34,459 bases of DNA from Leptolinea sp. UBA5203 (GCA_002412765.1 DHVR01000059.1:1070-35528); one strand, 5' to 3'. Counted from the stretch's first letter, positions 24,042 through 32,191 are shown. Numbers and translations: made by a program. Notes: generated by a model from the sequence alone, not told the origin.

Positions 24042-24078
24042 ATTCGGTATTATAAAGTACCGAATTATGTATTGTTAA
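24042..24078 (-). promoter_or_regulatory. Promoter and operator of the agmatine operon
   Basis: ATTCGGTA (24042-24049) and TACCGAAT (24058-24065) form an inverted repeat with an 8-base centre. On the minus strand TATAAT (24049-24054) lies inside it, with TTAACA (24073-24078) as a -35 box at 18 bp. Lrp-type binding would block the -10. The rest of 24079-24552 shows no gene, only a 7-bp hairpin at 24247-24264 (CCCAACC/GGTTGGG) and AT-rich sequence. Confidence 0.65.
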
Positions 24079-24552
24079 TATCATTATAGGGATTTTGGGG
24101 AGAATGTCAAGCGGGATGTGATGTTTGTCATGTGGGGGAGAGGGATCAATGACCATGAAAGACACGAAACACACGAAATGGGAGGGGGGTACCATGACCA
24201 GTTTAGCAGAATTTGAATGAAGGGATGAGAGATTGGAAATCAAAATCCCAACCCGTAGGTTGGGTGGCTAATAGATGCTGGATTGGGTTTACCTAGTGCC
24301 ACCGAACAATAAAATCTGCGGAACAGAGACCCATACAATTAAACTATATTTATTTACTCAATGACATTGAGCATCGCAGAACCCGTGTTAGAAGATCTCA
24401 GATCAATGGGTTTGTCGCAATAATATGGGCCGTCTTCCTATGGACACTATTAATTTGTTTGTGAAAAATGAAGTAAATAAAGTCGCTTCGTAGTACAGCT
24501 AATCTATATAAAAGCTAACAACAATTTCTTGATTGTATTTATATTTAATGAA

Positions 24553-26196
24553 TCATATAGTCTCTATATCTATATCTAATGGTATAGCAAAAACCCTATT
24601 GAATATTGGATGAATATAGATTCTCGTATCATTGCTTATCTCAGATAATGATACACCTGCACCACTTATGTGAGACCATGATATTGGCAAATTTGAGCCA
24701 GTTCTTAATCCAATTAATCCTACTTTATATAGAATTTGAACAATATTTCTGCGATAGGTATCTATGTCAATCTGACCTTCAAATAGCATTTTAGCAAAAT
24801 CATTATCTATGCCTTGATGAGCTTGTGGTGAAATAAGAAGTCGTAAATAGTTTTCTGTCAACTCTTCGTTCGAAATATCAATTAATCTAAATGGTTGACC
24901 TCTACCTTGTAAGAGCGTAGTAAAATTATCAAGATTGGGATAAAGTCCGAACCATTCGTCGTACAAAGCACGAAGTCTTTCTCGGGAATAAATTCCTTCT
25001 GCTTCAAGTATTGCTTTTTTATTTATTGTAGGTTTTCCATCACTTAGGCGAATTGCAGTATTAAAAAAATTAATTATATCTCTTGGACGCATTAATGTTC
25101 TTTCAAGAATATAGTCAATTGCCTCTTGTTTTCCAATTTTCTCAACAATAAGATCCTTGTATGTAACTTGATAATTTGTGTATTGTTCTTTTACTAATAA
25201 TTGTATCCTTGTATTTAATACTTCAATTAAATCTTTCTTAGTCCAAGATAAATCTAAACTCGAAGTTCGATATTTCTCTTCTTGAAATCCGGGGTCCCGT
25301 GTATATCTATATATTCGATCAAGTAAATCTGATCGAATTGCAATAATAATCTTAACGCATTTTACTCTATCAAAAAAATCAACACTTGTCTCTATAAGTG
25401 CACGTATTAACCGAAAACGCAGATTATCTTCAATCCAATCTTCATCAAGTTTATCTATGGTAATGAAAAATTTTTGCTGTTGGTTTGATAACAATATATC
25501 ATTCATCATATCCATGACAGTTGATAATTCTCGTATCTGTACTTTATTAACTACTTCTTGAGCTCTGTGGATTACATCTTCTTTTTGTTCCTCAGTGAGT
25601 TTTCTACCAGCAGTTCCACTGAGATTTGCAATCCCTGGAATATTCCCGTCCACTGAAGCTTTAAGCTCCTTTTCAAGAATTGTTGTTACTTCCTTAATTC
25701 TATATTCTGTTTCTTGCCAAAAAGACTCCCCCCATTTCTTTAAATATTCTAAGGCATTTTCATTTGACTTATTATTTGATGTAATTGACCAAATAATATC
25801 TAAAAATTTTTTTTTCTTTTCTTCTGTATTAATTTGGAAACGCTCTTTTAGTAGTTCAACACAAAACACATGTCTCCATAGCAACCGATAAAATATATCC
25901 ATTTTAACGCCAGCTTCTGTAAAGAAATTTAAAATATTTGAATTTGCGATGTACGATAATGATAATGACTCTGGTCTTATATTAATAACGTGGTCTTCAT
26001 AATCAACTAGTCTTCTAATAATTGCTGATTTTCCTGATCCAGTGCGACCTATAAGGATATGTCGAGGATCATTGCAATGGCGGATAATATCAATACTTCC
26101 ATTATCGACAAAGCATTGTGAAAGAAAATGTTCATCAGATTCAGCTGCCGCAGCGCCAATGATCTGATTTTGCTTAAATATGAATTTTTTTGCCAT
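24553..26196 (-). CDS. P-loop ATPase of the Sll1717-like type
   Basis: A 547-residue predicted ATPase. Walker A is GRTGSGKS at about 50-57. Walker B is FFITIDKLDEDW near 244-255 with D248 and D251. An arginine-rich sensor-like strand (IIIAIRSDLLDRI) follows, then RPRDIINFFN at 370-379, the motif that marks Sll1717/KAP-like NTPases. The C-terminal 170 residues are unassigned and may sense a partner or target. The gene is far more AT-rich than its neighbours, codon use differs, and it stands alone beside a repeat array; all suggest recent acquisition. Family members often occur in defence-rich regions, but no effector gene is seen beside it. The start at 26196 follows GAGGG. Confidence 0.75.
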   Translation of the reverse strand: MAKKFIFKQNQIIGAAAAESDEHFLSQCFVDNGSIDIIRHCNDPRHILIGRTGSGKSAIIRRLVDYEDHVINIRPESLSLSYIANSNILNFFTEAGVKMDIFYRLLWRHVFCVELLKERFQINTEEKKKKFLDIIWSITSNNKSNENALEYLKKWGESFWQETEYRIKEVTTILEKELKASVDGNIPGIANLSGTAGRKLTEEQKEDVIHRAQEVVNKVQIRELSTVMDMMNDILLSNQQQKFFITIDKLDEDWIEDNLRFRLIRALIETSVDFFDRVKCVKIIIAIRSDLLDRIYRYTRDPGFQEEKYRTSSLDLSWTKKDLIEVLNTRIQLLVKEQYTNYQVTYKDLIVEKIGKQEAIDYILERTLMRPRDIINFFNTAIRLSDGKPTINKKAILEAEGIYSRERLRALYDEWFGLYPNLDNFTTLLQGRGQPFRLIDISNEELTENYLRLLISPQAHQGIDNDFAKMLFEGQIDIDTYRRNIVQILYKVGLIGLRTGSNLPISWSHISGAGVSLSEISNDTRIYIHPIFNRVFAIPLDIDIETI

Positions 26197-26343
26197 CATT
26201 CCCTCTTATTGAATTACTAATTAATTGTGCTACTATTTAGTTCGTATGGTGAGTTAGCTTGCCTGCCCCCTCTTTTTGGGGTGAACCCACCATTTCTGTG
26301 TAAAAAAAACTAGTACTCCAGTCAGGCTAAAACCTATCACCCA

Positions 26344-26465
26344 CCTGCAAAAATATTATAGATCACAGAGCAAAAATAAAGATACCAAAACGGCACCGCA
26401 AATTTACAAACAACCGGTTCGTTTTAATAAAAGTGTTCTGCAAAGCATAAATGACCCAAAATTTA
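26344..26465. repeat. Left flank of the palindromic array
   Basis: Between the ATPase start and the transposase fragment no gene is seen. Positions 26344-26400 ('aaaatattatagatcac..cggcaccgcaaat') match 28966-29023 in the same orientation at roughly three-quarters identity. A similar stretch lies inside each long unit. 'gcttgcctgcccc' at about 26258 is another unit block. The array's building blocks therefore reach left past the decayed transposase. Confidence 0.5.
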
Positions 26466-26579
26466 TCATCCTTCCCCCACATATTCCTCATCCAACATCC
26501 AATTGAGAGGATTATTTTCAATATACCGGGCAATGCGCTCGTATTCCCGTTCATTGCGGATGATATGTTCGTAGTTCAC
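26466..26579 (-). pseudogene. C-terminal fragment of a REP-associated transposase (RAYT)
   Basis: Only the last about 37 residues remain: HIIRNEREYERIARYIENNP, then a short acidic tail. They match the end of the intact RAYT at 28340-28930 (HIIRDEEDYIRICNYIENNP), with several substitutions, so it is a diverged relative and not a fresh copy. At 26580 the coding sequence is replaced abruptly by a palindromic-array unit. The HUH motif is absent, so it cannot act. Confidence 0.8.
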
Positions 26580-28330
26580 TAGCCTGTCCGGTGTGGCGAT
26601 CAATGTTCGGGGGATTGATTGGCATGCGTAGGGGCGAACGGTGGTTGTTGAGCGTGTCGAAGCACGTTCGCCCCTACGCCGGTATGGATTCGGCATAATT
26701 ATTGGATTTGGCATCCGACGTACAAATAGATACCCTGGGGAAAGTTCCTAGTTAATAGGATACGTTCGGTAGCCTGCCCGTTTTTTGGGGTGAACTTGCC
26801 CATTTAGCAGAGTAAAGTATTTTATAAGAAAGAGTACACCCAAATTGCATAGCAAATCCGCAACCTGCGCGGCATGTCCGGCGTGGCGATCAATGTTCGA
26901 GGGGATTGATCGGCATGCGTAGGGGCGAACGGCCGTTCGCCCCTACGCTGGTCGGGATTCGGCAAAATAATTGAATTTGGCATCCGACGTATCAATAGAT
27001 ACCCCGGGGAAAGTTCGTAGTGTGGGTCCGCAAGCCTGCCCTTTTAGCAGAGGAAATTACATTACACCCAAATAGCAATGCAAATCCGCAACCTGCCTGG
27101 GTTGTCCGGCGTGGCGATCAATGTTCGGGGGATTGATTGGCATGCGTAGGGGCGAACGCCTGTATCGAGCTTGTAGAAATGGCCGTTCGCCCCTACGCCG
27201 GTACGGATTCGGCATAATTATTGGATTTGGCATCCGACGTACAAATAGATACCCTGGGGAAAGTTCCTAGTTAATAGGATACGTTCGCTAGCCTGCCCGT
27301 TTTTTGGGGTGAACTTGCCCATTTAGCAGAGTAAAGTATTTTATAAGAAAGAGTACACCCAAATAGCAATGCAAATCCGTAAACTGCCCGGCCTGCTCGG
27401 CGTGGCGATCAATGTTCGAGAGATTGGTCGGCATGCGTAGGGGCGAACGGCCGTTCGCCCCTACGCCGGCATGGATACGGCATAATAATTGAATTTGGCA
27501 TCCGACGTATCAATAGATACCCCAGGGAAAGTTCGTAGTGTAGGTCCGCAAGCCTGCCCTTTTGGCAGATTTAATTACATTGCACCCAAATAGCACAGCA
27601 AATCCGCAACCTGCCCGGGTTGTCCGGCGTGGCGATCAATGTTCGAGAGATTGGTCGGCATGCGTAGGGGCGACCGGCCGGTCGCCCCTACGCCGGTGTG
27701 GATTCGGCATAATAATTGAATTTGGCATCCGACGTGCAAATGGATTTCCCGGGGAAAGTTGGTAGTGTGGGTTCGCTTGCCTGCGTAAATTACATAACAC
27801 CCAAATAGCACAGCAAATCTGCAACCTGCCCGGCATGTCCTGCGTGGCGATCAATGTTCGGGGGATTGGTCGGCATGCGTAGGGGCGAACGGCCGTTCGC
27901 CCCTACGCCGGCATGGATACGGCATAATAATTGAATTTGGCATCCGACGTATCAATAGATACCCCGGGGAAAGTTCGTAGTGTGGGTCCGCAAGCCTGCC
28001 CTTTTAGCAGAGGAAATTACATTACACCCAAATAGCAATGCAAATCCGTAAACTGCCCGGCCTGCCCGGTGCTGCAATCAATGTTCGGGGGATTGATCGG
28101 CATGCGTATGGGCGAACGGCCGTTCGCCCATACGCCGGTTGGGAATCGATATAATCATTGGAATCGACATCCGACGTGCAAATGGATTTCCCGGGGAAAG
28201 TTCATAGGGTGGGTGCACCTGCCCGATTAGCAGATTTAATTACCTTGCATCCAAATAATCAATGCAAATCAGCAAGCTGACCGGCATGTCCGATGCGGCG
28301 ATCAATGTTCGGGAATCGATGAAATAATTT
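26580..28330. repeat. Tandem array of seven palindromic (REP/BIME-like) units
   Basis: Seven units each centre on a palindrome with arm GCGTAGGGGCGAACGG or a variant. The palindromes are at 26626-26679, 26917-26948, 27144-27198, 27435-27466, 27662-27693, 27877-27908 and 28104-28135. Spacings are 291, 227, 291, 227, 215 and 227 bp. Shared flanks are GGCGATCAATGTTCG before and 'atttggcatccgacgt' after. The arms of copy 5 (C and G exchanged for A and T) and copy 7 (T and A for G and C) change in pairs, so symmetry is kept. Copies 1 and 3 have 22-24 extra bases in the centre. There is no gene inside. The last, truncated unit ends beside the stop of the RAYT gene. Confidence 0.9.
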
Positions 28331-28339
28331 GCGATATTT

Positions 28340-28930
28340 TCATAATGTATATTCATCATCGTCCAACCACTTCAACGGATTATTTTCAATATAATTACAA
28401 ATCCGGATGTAATCCTCTTCATCGCGAATAATATGGTCGTGAAAACTTCTCTGCCAAACTGGTATACCTGGCATTTTCCGTAATTGATTGATTCGTTTTG
28501 TAACCGATGATTTGAATCCTGCCATTAAGGAAGATATTGAACGTGGAGCCGAACCGTTAGGTGTATTGTCAGAAGGTATGATCGGAGGTTGCTGAACATT
28601 TTTCGGGTAATAGTCATTCATGGATTCATCGTTAATGATGGCAATCGCGTGAAAATGATTGGGCATAATGACATATTCTCCGATGCTTATTTCCTCACGA
28701 ATCCGTGCTGATGTAATCCATTCTCCTTCGACAATCGTTCCAAACTCATTCAAGCACATTTCCCCGTGCACAATTTGGCCAAATAAATGTTCCTTGCCAT
28801 ACGTGCAGATGGTGACAAAATATGCCCCTGATTGGGAATAATCATATCCTTGCAAGCGGATGGAATGGCGATGATGTTTCCCCGTAAGGGCGTTTTTTTG
28901 AGGGTCATATTGGAATGAATGCATTGTCAT
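28340..28930 (-). CDS. REP-associated tyrosine transposase (RAYT, Y1/HUH type)
   Basis: A 196-residue Y1_Tnp-family protein. The HUH motif is H92-F-H94 in YVIMPNHFHAI. The N-terminal part has SGAYFVTICTYGKEHLFG. The probable catalytic tyrosine is Y180 in CNYIENNPLKW. WQRSFHDHIIRDEEDY is the RAYT signature helix. Such enzymes cut and join single-stranded DNA at REP palindromes. The gene is complete and is flanked on both sides by units of the palindromic family, which are its obvious substrates. Starts at 28930 and 28924 are both possible; no clear ribosome site separates them. Confidence 0.9.
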   Translation of the reverse strand: MTMHSFQYDPQKNALTGKHHRHSIRLQGYDYSQSGAYFVTICTYGKEHLFGQIVHGEMCLNEFGTIVEGEWITSARIREEISIGEYVIMPNHFHAIAIINDESMNDYYPKNVQQPPIIPSDNTPNGSAPRSISSLMAGFKSSVTKRINQLRKMPGIPVWQRSFHDHIIRDEEDYIRICNYIENNPLKWLDDDEYTL

Positions 28931-29230
28931 AGGTCATGGCAATAGATAGTTGTTTGATTCTACAGTAGAAAATATTATAAATCACCAGGGAAAAATAATT
29001 ATAACCAAACGGCACTGCAAATTGTTGTGGCCAGCATGGATTCGGCATTGAGGGTGAGGGTGGCATGTCCGGCGCGACGATCCATGTTCGGGGGTTTGGT
29101 CGGCAGGCGTAGGGGCGAACGTGCTTCGACACGCTCTCCCCTGCGGGGACAGGGCAACCACCGTTCGCCCCTACGCTGGTATGGATTCGGCATCATAATT
29201 GGAATTGTGAGATTTTTCCACCCCGTTAAA
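28931..29230. repeat. Palindromic unit upstream of the RAYT
   Basis: A further unit with arms GCGTAGGGGCGAACG (29107-29121) and CGTTCGCCCCTACGC (29162-29176), separated by 40 bases that include 'tgcttcgacacgctc'. Its flanks match the array. A block at 28966-29023 equals the left flank at 26344. No gene is seen between the two coding regions. Confidence 0.85.
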
Positions 29231-29269
29231 ATACATGCTCATTCGAACCAGCTTAATGCCTTACCGAAT

Positions 29270-29752
29270 TTATCCTTCCTCAGTCTCTACCTTATTTACA
29301 AAGTCCATAGTGTAACGCACAGCACCATGGTCTTTAAATATCCTGCCTCTTGTGATGCGGATTGCCAAAATAACACAGTTTTCATCCTGTTCATTATTTG
29401 CCTGATCGTACCAATCGGAAAAAGCTTGACGAAGTGTAGCCCTTCGTTCGGCGTTTTTGGGGTCTAAAACCCATCCAAGATTTTCGCCAATTCCATTTCC
29501 GGAAATCCCCTCGAGGCGAACCGCAAATGCAACCTCTTTGTTTCGAGCTATTTGCTGCATTTTGTTCGATTTTGCCCAAGTAGTAACATAGAACACGCCG
29601 TCTTCATAATAAGCGTCCACATCACGGACATAAGGAAAGGGGGTTCCGTCAGCGCTCGGTTCCATTGCGATGGTTGAGAGAGCGATGACATTATCTTTTC
29701 CGTTGCCACAGCTTTCTTCGAGTATTTTTAATCCTTCTTCGTATCTGTTCAT
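29270..29752 (-). CDS. Pyridoxamine-phosphate-oxidase-like flavin-binding protein
   Basis: A 160-residue split-barrel protein of the PNPOx-like family. YVRDVDAYYEDGVFYVTTWAKSNKMQQIARNKEVAFAV gives the barrel strands and the flavin-phosphate contacts; the C-terminal strand GRIFKDHGAVRYTMDF is also typical. Members bind FMN or F420 and reduce varied substrates, and some are general stress proteins. AGGAGG lies before the start. A strong promoter and an approximately 78-base structured leader precede it, so expression seems regulated. The substrate is unknown. Confidence 0.85.
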   Translation of the reverse strand: MNRYEEGLKILEESCGNGKDNVIALSTIAMEPSADGTPFPYVRDVDAYYEDGVFYVTTWAKSNKMQQIARNKEVAFAVRLEGISGNGIGENLGWVLDPKNAERRATLRQAFSDWYDQANNEQDENCVILAIRITRGRIFKDHGAVRYTMDFVNKVETEEG

Positions 29753-29830
29753 TGTTAACGCCTCCTGCGATCTATTATGGGAACTACTCAGCTCGAGGTG
29801 GGAGTTGTTCCCATTGCTGTGAGTAGTTAC
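29753..29830 (-). promoter_or_regulatory. Structured 5' leader with two exclusive foldings
   Basis: In one fold AACTACTCA (29782-29790) pairs with TGAGTAGTT (29820-29828) and encloses TGGGA/TCCCA (29799-29803 and 29809-29813). In the other, TGGGAAC (29778-29784) pairs with GTTCCCA (29807-29813), which breaks both earlier stems. The ribosome site lies just downstream at about 29760. I do not recognise a named riboswitch class. Confidence 0.5.
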
Positions 29831-29836
29831 GGTGAT

Positions 29837-29865
29837 ATATTAGAATAAAAGTTCTAATTTGTCAA
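29837..29865 (-). promoter_or_regulatory. Promoter with operator palindrome for the PNPOx-like gene
   Basis: On the minus strand TTGACA (29860-29865), a 17-bp spacer and TAATAT (29837-29842). ATTAGAA (29839-29845) and TTCTAAT (29852-29858) form an inverted repeat across the spacer and the -10, a likely repressor site. Confidence 0.7.
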
Positions 29866-29937
29866 GGAGGATTTTGAAATTCCCCTCACCCTGGCCCGGC
29901 CAGGATCACCCGCGCCGTCACCCTGACCATCCCAACA

Positions 29938-30290
29938 GTTCGTAGGTGGGTTCGCTTGCCTGCCCCGTTTTTGTGGGAGAGCTTGTCGAACCCTGGTGGG
30001 TAAGTCCCCGATAGGGGGGCGCCTGCCCTGAGCTTGTCGAAGGGTCGAACCCGAAAATTAGACTTCTCAGACGTAGGATGGGTGACGCAAAGCCTCCCCT
30101 AAAATTCGTTTTTCAGAATTTTGGGGGAGGTTGGAGGGGGTCAAGGCTGCAAACCTGCAATCTTCTCTGAATTCGCAATTGGGTCTGCTGGTTGAGTTTT
30201 TATGCCAAATTCCACCTTGTTTCATTTCACCCCTCGACGGGCTCGGGGAGCAGGCTCGGGTTCGGGCCTTGCTCGCCCTGAACTTTCCCT
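29938..30290. repeat. Composite dispersed repeat, copy group C
   Basis: The blocks of groups A and B recur: 'taagtccccgatagggg' at about 30001, CTGAGCTTGTCGAAGGGTC at about 30018, and the hairpin CTCCCCTAAAATTC (30094-30107) / GAATTTTGGGGGAG (30116-30129). Its left edge ('gttcgcttgcctgcccc', about 29949) resembles a segment of the palindromic array units. Its right edge enters the 3' end of the isochorismatase gene. Confidence 0.8.
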
Positions 30291-30781
30291 GTGGGGACCA
30301 AGTCATTTAAACGAATGATATTGCTGCCTTTACTTTCATAATAACGCAGCATTTCGTCAATTTTCCTTTTGTCATAACTGGTGATGCAATCGGATAAGAC
30401 ATGTACGCCATAATTTTCTTTGCGTAAGTTGAAGACTGTTGATTTAACACAGGCAACAGCATCCGCTCCTGCGATGATGAAATCACGTATTTCATTTTTA
30501 CGAATAAAGTCTGAAAATTCTTCACTGGTTAATGCGTTTCCTTTGGTTTTTGTAAAAACATTCTTGGAACCCATTTTCATTTCCGGAACTAATTCAGCCC
30601 CAGTTGTATTGGGTTTAAAAGTCCTTGTGCCGTCTGATAAATTTTCATGCCGGATATAAATAACATGAATCGCTTGATTGACTGCCCAATCAATCGCTTG
30701 ATTGATATTGCCAAGTATTTCCTTGTAATTGTTTGTGATGTCGTTTTGAATATCGATGATCACTAAGGCTTTGTTCTGCAT
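30227..30781 (-). CDS. Isochorismatase-family cysteine hydrolase with repeat-derived tail
   Basis: A 184-residue hydrolase. The catalytic triad is D10 (IIDIQND), probably K78 (VFTKTKGNAL) and C111 (GADAVACVKSTVFNL). The family includes isochorismatases, nicotinamidases and N-carbamoyl hydrolases; the substrate is unclear. The start at 30781 follows AGGAG by eight bases; the frame from 30847 lacks such support. The last about 18 residues (GEQGPNPSLLPEPVEG and preceding) are read from the dispersed repeat, which also supplies the stop codon, so the original end is lost. It is divergent from the WYL regulator. Confidence 0.85.
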   Translation of the reverse strand: MQNKALVIIDIQNDITNNYKEILGNINQAIDWAVNQAIHVIYIRHENLSDGTRTFKPNTTGAELVPEMKMGSKNVFTKTKGNALTSEEFSDFIRKNEIRDFIIAGADAVACVKSTVFNLRKENYGVHVLSDCITSYDKRKIDEMLRYYESKGSNIIRLNDLVPTGKVQGEQGPNPSLLPEPVEG

Positions 30782-30840
30782 CGTGTCTGCTCCTGATATT
30801 ATGATTGATTTGTTTTCATTATTATTGTACAAAGCAATTG

Positions 30841-30869
30841 TTGACAACAGTATGGCAACAATATAAAAT
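30841..30869 (+). promoter_or_regulatory. Probable promoter of the WYL regulator
   Basis: TTGACA (30841-30846), a 17-bp spacer and TAAAAT (30864-30869) upstream of the start at 30908. The intergenic region is shared with the divergent isochorismatase gene. Confidence 0.6.
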
Positions 30870-30907
30870 GATAAAAAGAAATTTGATAAATTGAAGGCAG
30901 CTTGCAG

Positions 30908-31840
30908 ATGAAAATAGACCGGCTTGTTAGCATGATTTTGATCCTCCTGGAAAAAGAGCGCATCGGCGCACAGGCGTTGGCAGAGATGTTTGAAGTTAGC
31001 CCCCGCACAATCTATCGTGACATGGACACGATCAATAGGACGGGTATTCCTGTGATTTCTATACCGGGAGTGGGCGGCGGCTTTGAAATCATGCAGAAAT
31101 ACAAGATTGATAAAAAAGTTTTTTCGGCATCAGACCTTTCCGCTATCCTGATGGGGCTTTCCAATCTTTCTACGATGATCCGAGGGGGTGAACTGGTAAA
31201 CGCTCTTGCAAAAGTGAAGAGCTTTATCCCTGCCGACAGAGCCAGGGAGATTGAACTAAAAGCAAATCAGATTTATATCGACTTAAGTCCGTGGATAGGC
31301 AATAGAGCGATTCAAGCAAATTTGGAAATCATTAAAACCGCTTTACTTGAAAGTAAATTGCTTTCTTTTGACTATGCCGACCGCTTTGGAAACAAAACCG
31401 CCCGAACCGCCGAGCCATATCAGCTTGTTTTGAAAAATAGCCATTGGTATTGGCAGGGGTTTTGTTATAAAAGAAATGATTTTCGTTTATTTAAAATCTC
31501 CCGCATATTCAACCTGCAAATCCAAGAGCAAATTTTTACGCCGCGAGAGTATCAAAACCCGCAGTTAGAGTTTGCTGAACTTTTGGCAACCAAGCAAACA
31601 AAAATCAAAATTCGCATTCATAAATCTGTCCTGGACAGGGTGCTGGACTATTGCACTTATGAAAATATTTCGCCTGACGGCGATGAGCATTACTTAGTGA
31701 GTTTTCCTTTCATCGAGAACGAATACCACTACAATATCCTTTTAAGTTTTGGGGATAAATGCGAGTGTTTAGGGCCGCTCCCTATCCGCGCAGAAATGAA
31801 GCGTAGAATACAGGATATCGCTGCCTTATACGAAAACTAA
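30908..31840 (+). CDS. WYL-domain transcriptional regulator
   Basis: A 310-residue HTH-WYL protein. The DeoR-type winged helix is at the N-terminus (ILLEKERIGAQALAEMFEVS, RTIYRDMDTI), followed by GIPVISIPGVGGGFEI. The WYL domain is centred near residues 160-205 (FDYADRFGNKTARTAEPYQL, HWYWQGFCYKRNDFRLFKISR). A C-terminal WCX-type extension ends the protein. Such regulators sense ligands through the WYL domain, and many act in defence, DNA damage or metabolism. Divergent placement beside the isochorismatase gene suggests it controls that gene. The ATG at 30908, after GAAGG, is preferred over a TTG at 30902. Confidence 0.92.
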   Translation: MKIDRLVSMILILLEKERIGAQALAEMFEVSPRTIYRDMDTINRTGIPVISIPGVGGGFEIMQKYKIDKKVFSASDLSAILMGLSNLSTMIRGGELVNALAKVKSFIPADRAREIELKANQIYIDLSPWIGNRAIQANLEIIKTALLESKLLSFDYADRFGNKTARTAEPYQLVLKNSHWYWQGFCYKRNDFRLFKISRIFNLQIQEQIFTPREYQNPQLEFAELLATKQTKIKIRIHKSVLDRVLDYCTYENISPDGDEHYLVSFPFIENEYHYNILLSFGDKCECLGPLPIRAEMKRRIQDIAALYEN

Positions 31841-31904
31841 AACAAGGAGTTCGTTGGGCGGCCTCCGCTTTTGGGGTTGCACCTGTAATTTTGGCGGGCC
31901 GGGT

Positions 31905-32075
31905 ACGCGGGGATGGTATGTCCGGTGTGACGATCCATGTTCGGGGGATTGGTCGACATGCGGAGGGGCGAACGCCTGTATCGAGCTTGTCGAGATGGCC
32001 GTTCGCCCCTACGCCGGCATGGATTCGGCATAATAATTGGATTTGGCATCCGACGTGCAAATGGATACCCTTGAA
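31905..32075. repeat. Isolated palindromic unit between regulator and oxidoreductase
   Basis: One more unit of the RAYT-linked family. The left arm GCGGAGGGGCGAACG starts at 31960 and the right arm CGTTCGCCCCTACGC ends at 32014, with one uncompensated mismatch. The centre carries 'tatcgagcttgtcgag'. Flanks match the array ('atttggcatccgacgt' at about 32040). It fills most of the 351-base gap, and no gene is seen in it. Confidence 0.85.
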
Positions 32076-32129
32076 GGGGCAGGCAATCAAACCCTGACAC
32101 AATCCTGCCCAAAATTCTTGTCCGACCCT

Positions 32130-32138
32130 TGATATAAT
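32130..32138 (+). promoter_or_regulatory. Extended -10 promoter
   Basis: TGATATAAT, a TGn plus TATAAT (32133-32138), without a recognisable -35 box. It stands 54 bases before the start of the oxidoreductase gene. Confidence 0.5.
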
Positions 32139-32191
32139 GGATCTATCGAAATCTTTCTTTTCCAATTTCATCTACTACAAGGATTCAATCC

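Noticed and set aside
24019..24243. 74-codon minus-strand frame upstream of the Lrp gene
   Set aside because: It covers the promoter and operator of the Lrp gene and has no ribosome site or family features.
24079..24552. tRNA or other structured RNA in the AT-rich gap
   Set aside because: Only a 7-bp hairpin was found; no cloverleaf or conserved T-loop sequence is present.
26466..26714. Whole 82-codon frame as a gene
   Set aside because: Only the C-terminal about 37 residues are transposase-like; the rest is translation of the palindromic repeat.
27562..27854. Frames inside the palindromic array on both strands
   Set aside because: They are translations of repeat units, with no ribosome site and no protein-like composition.
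26580..28330. CRISPR-like regular spacing
   Set aside because: The period is 215-291 bp, the sequence between palindromes is itself conserved, the palindromes are 32-55 bp, and no cas gene is near. It is a REP-type array.
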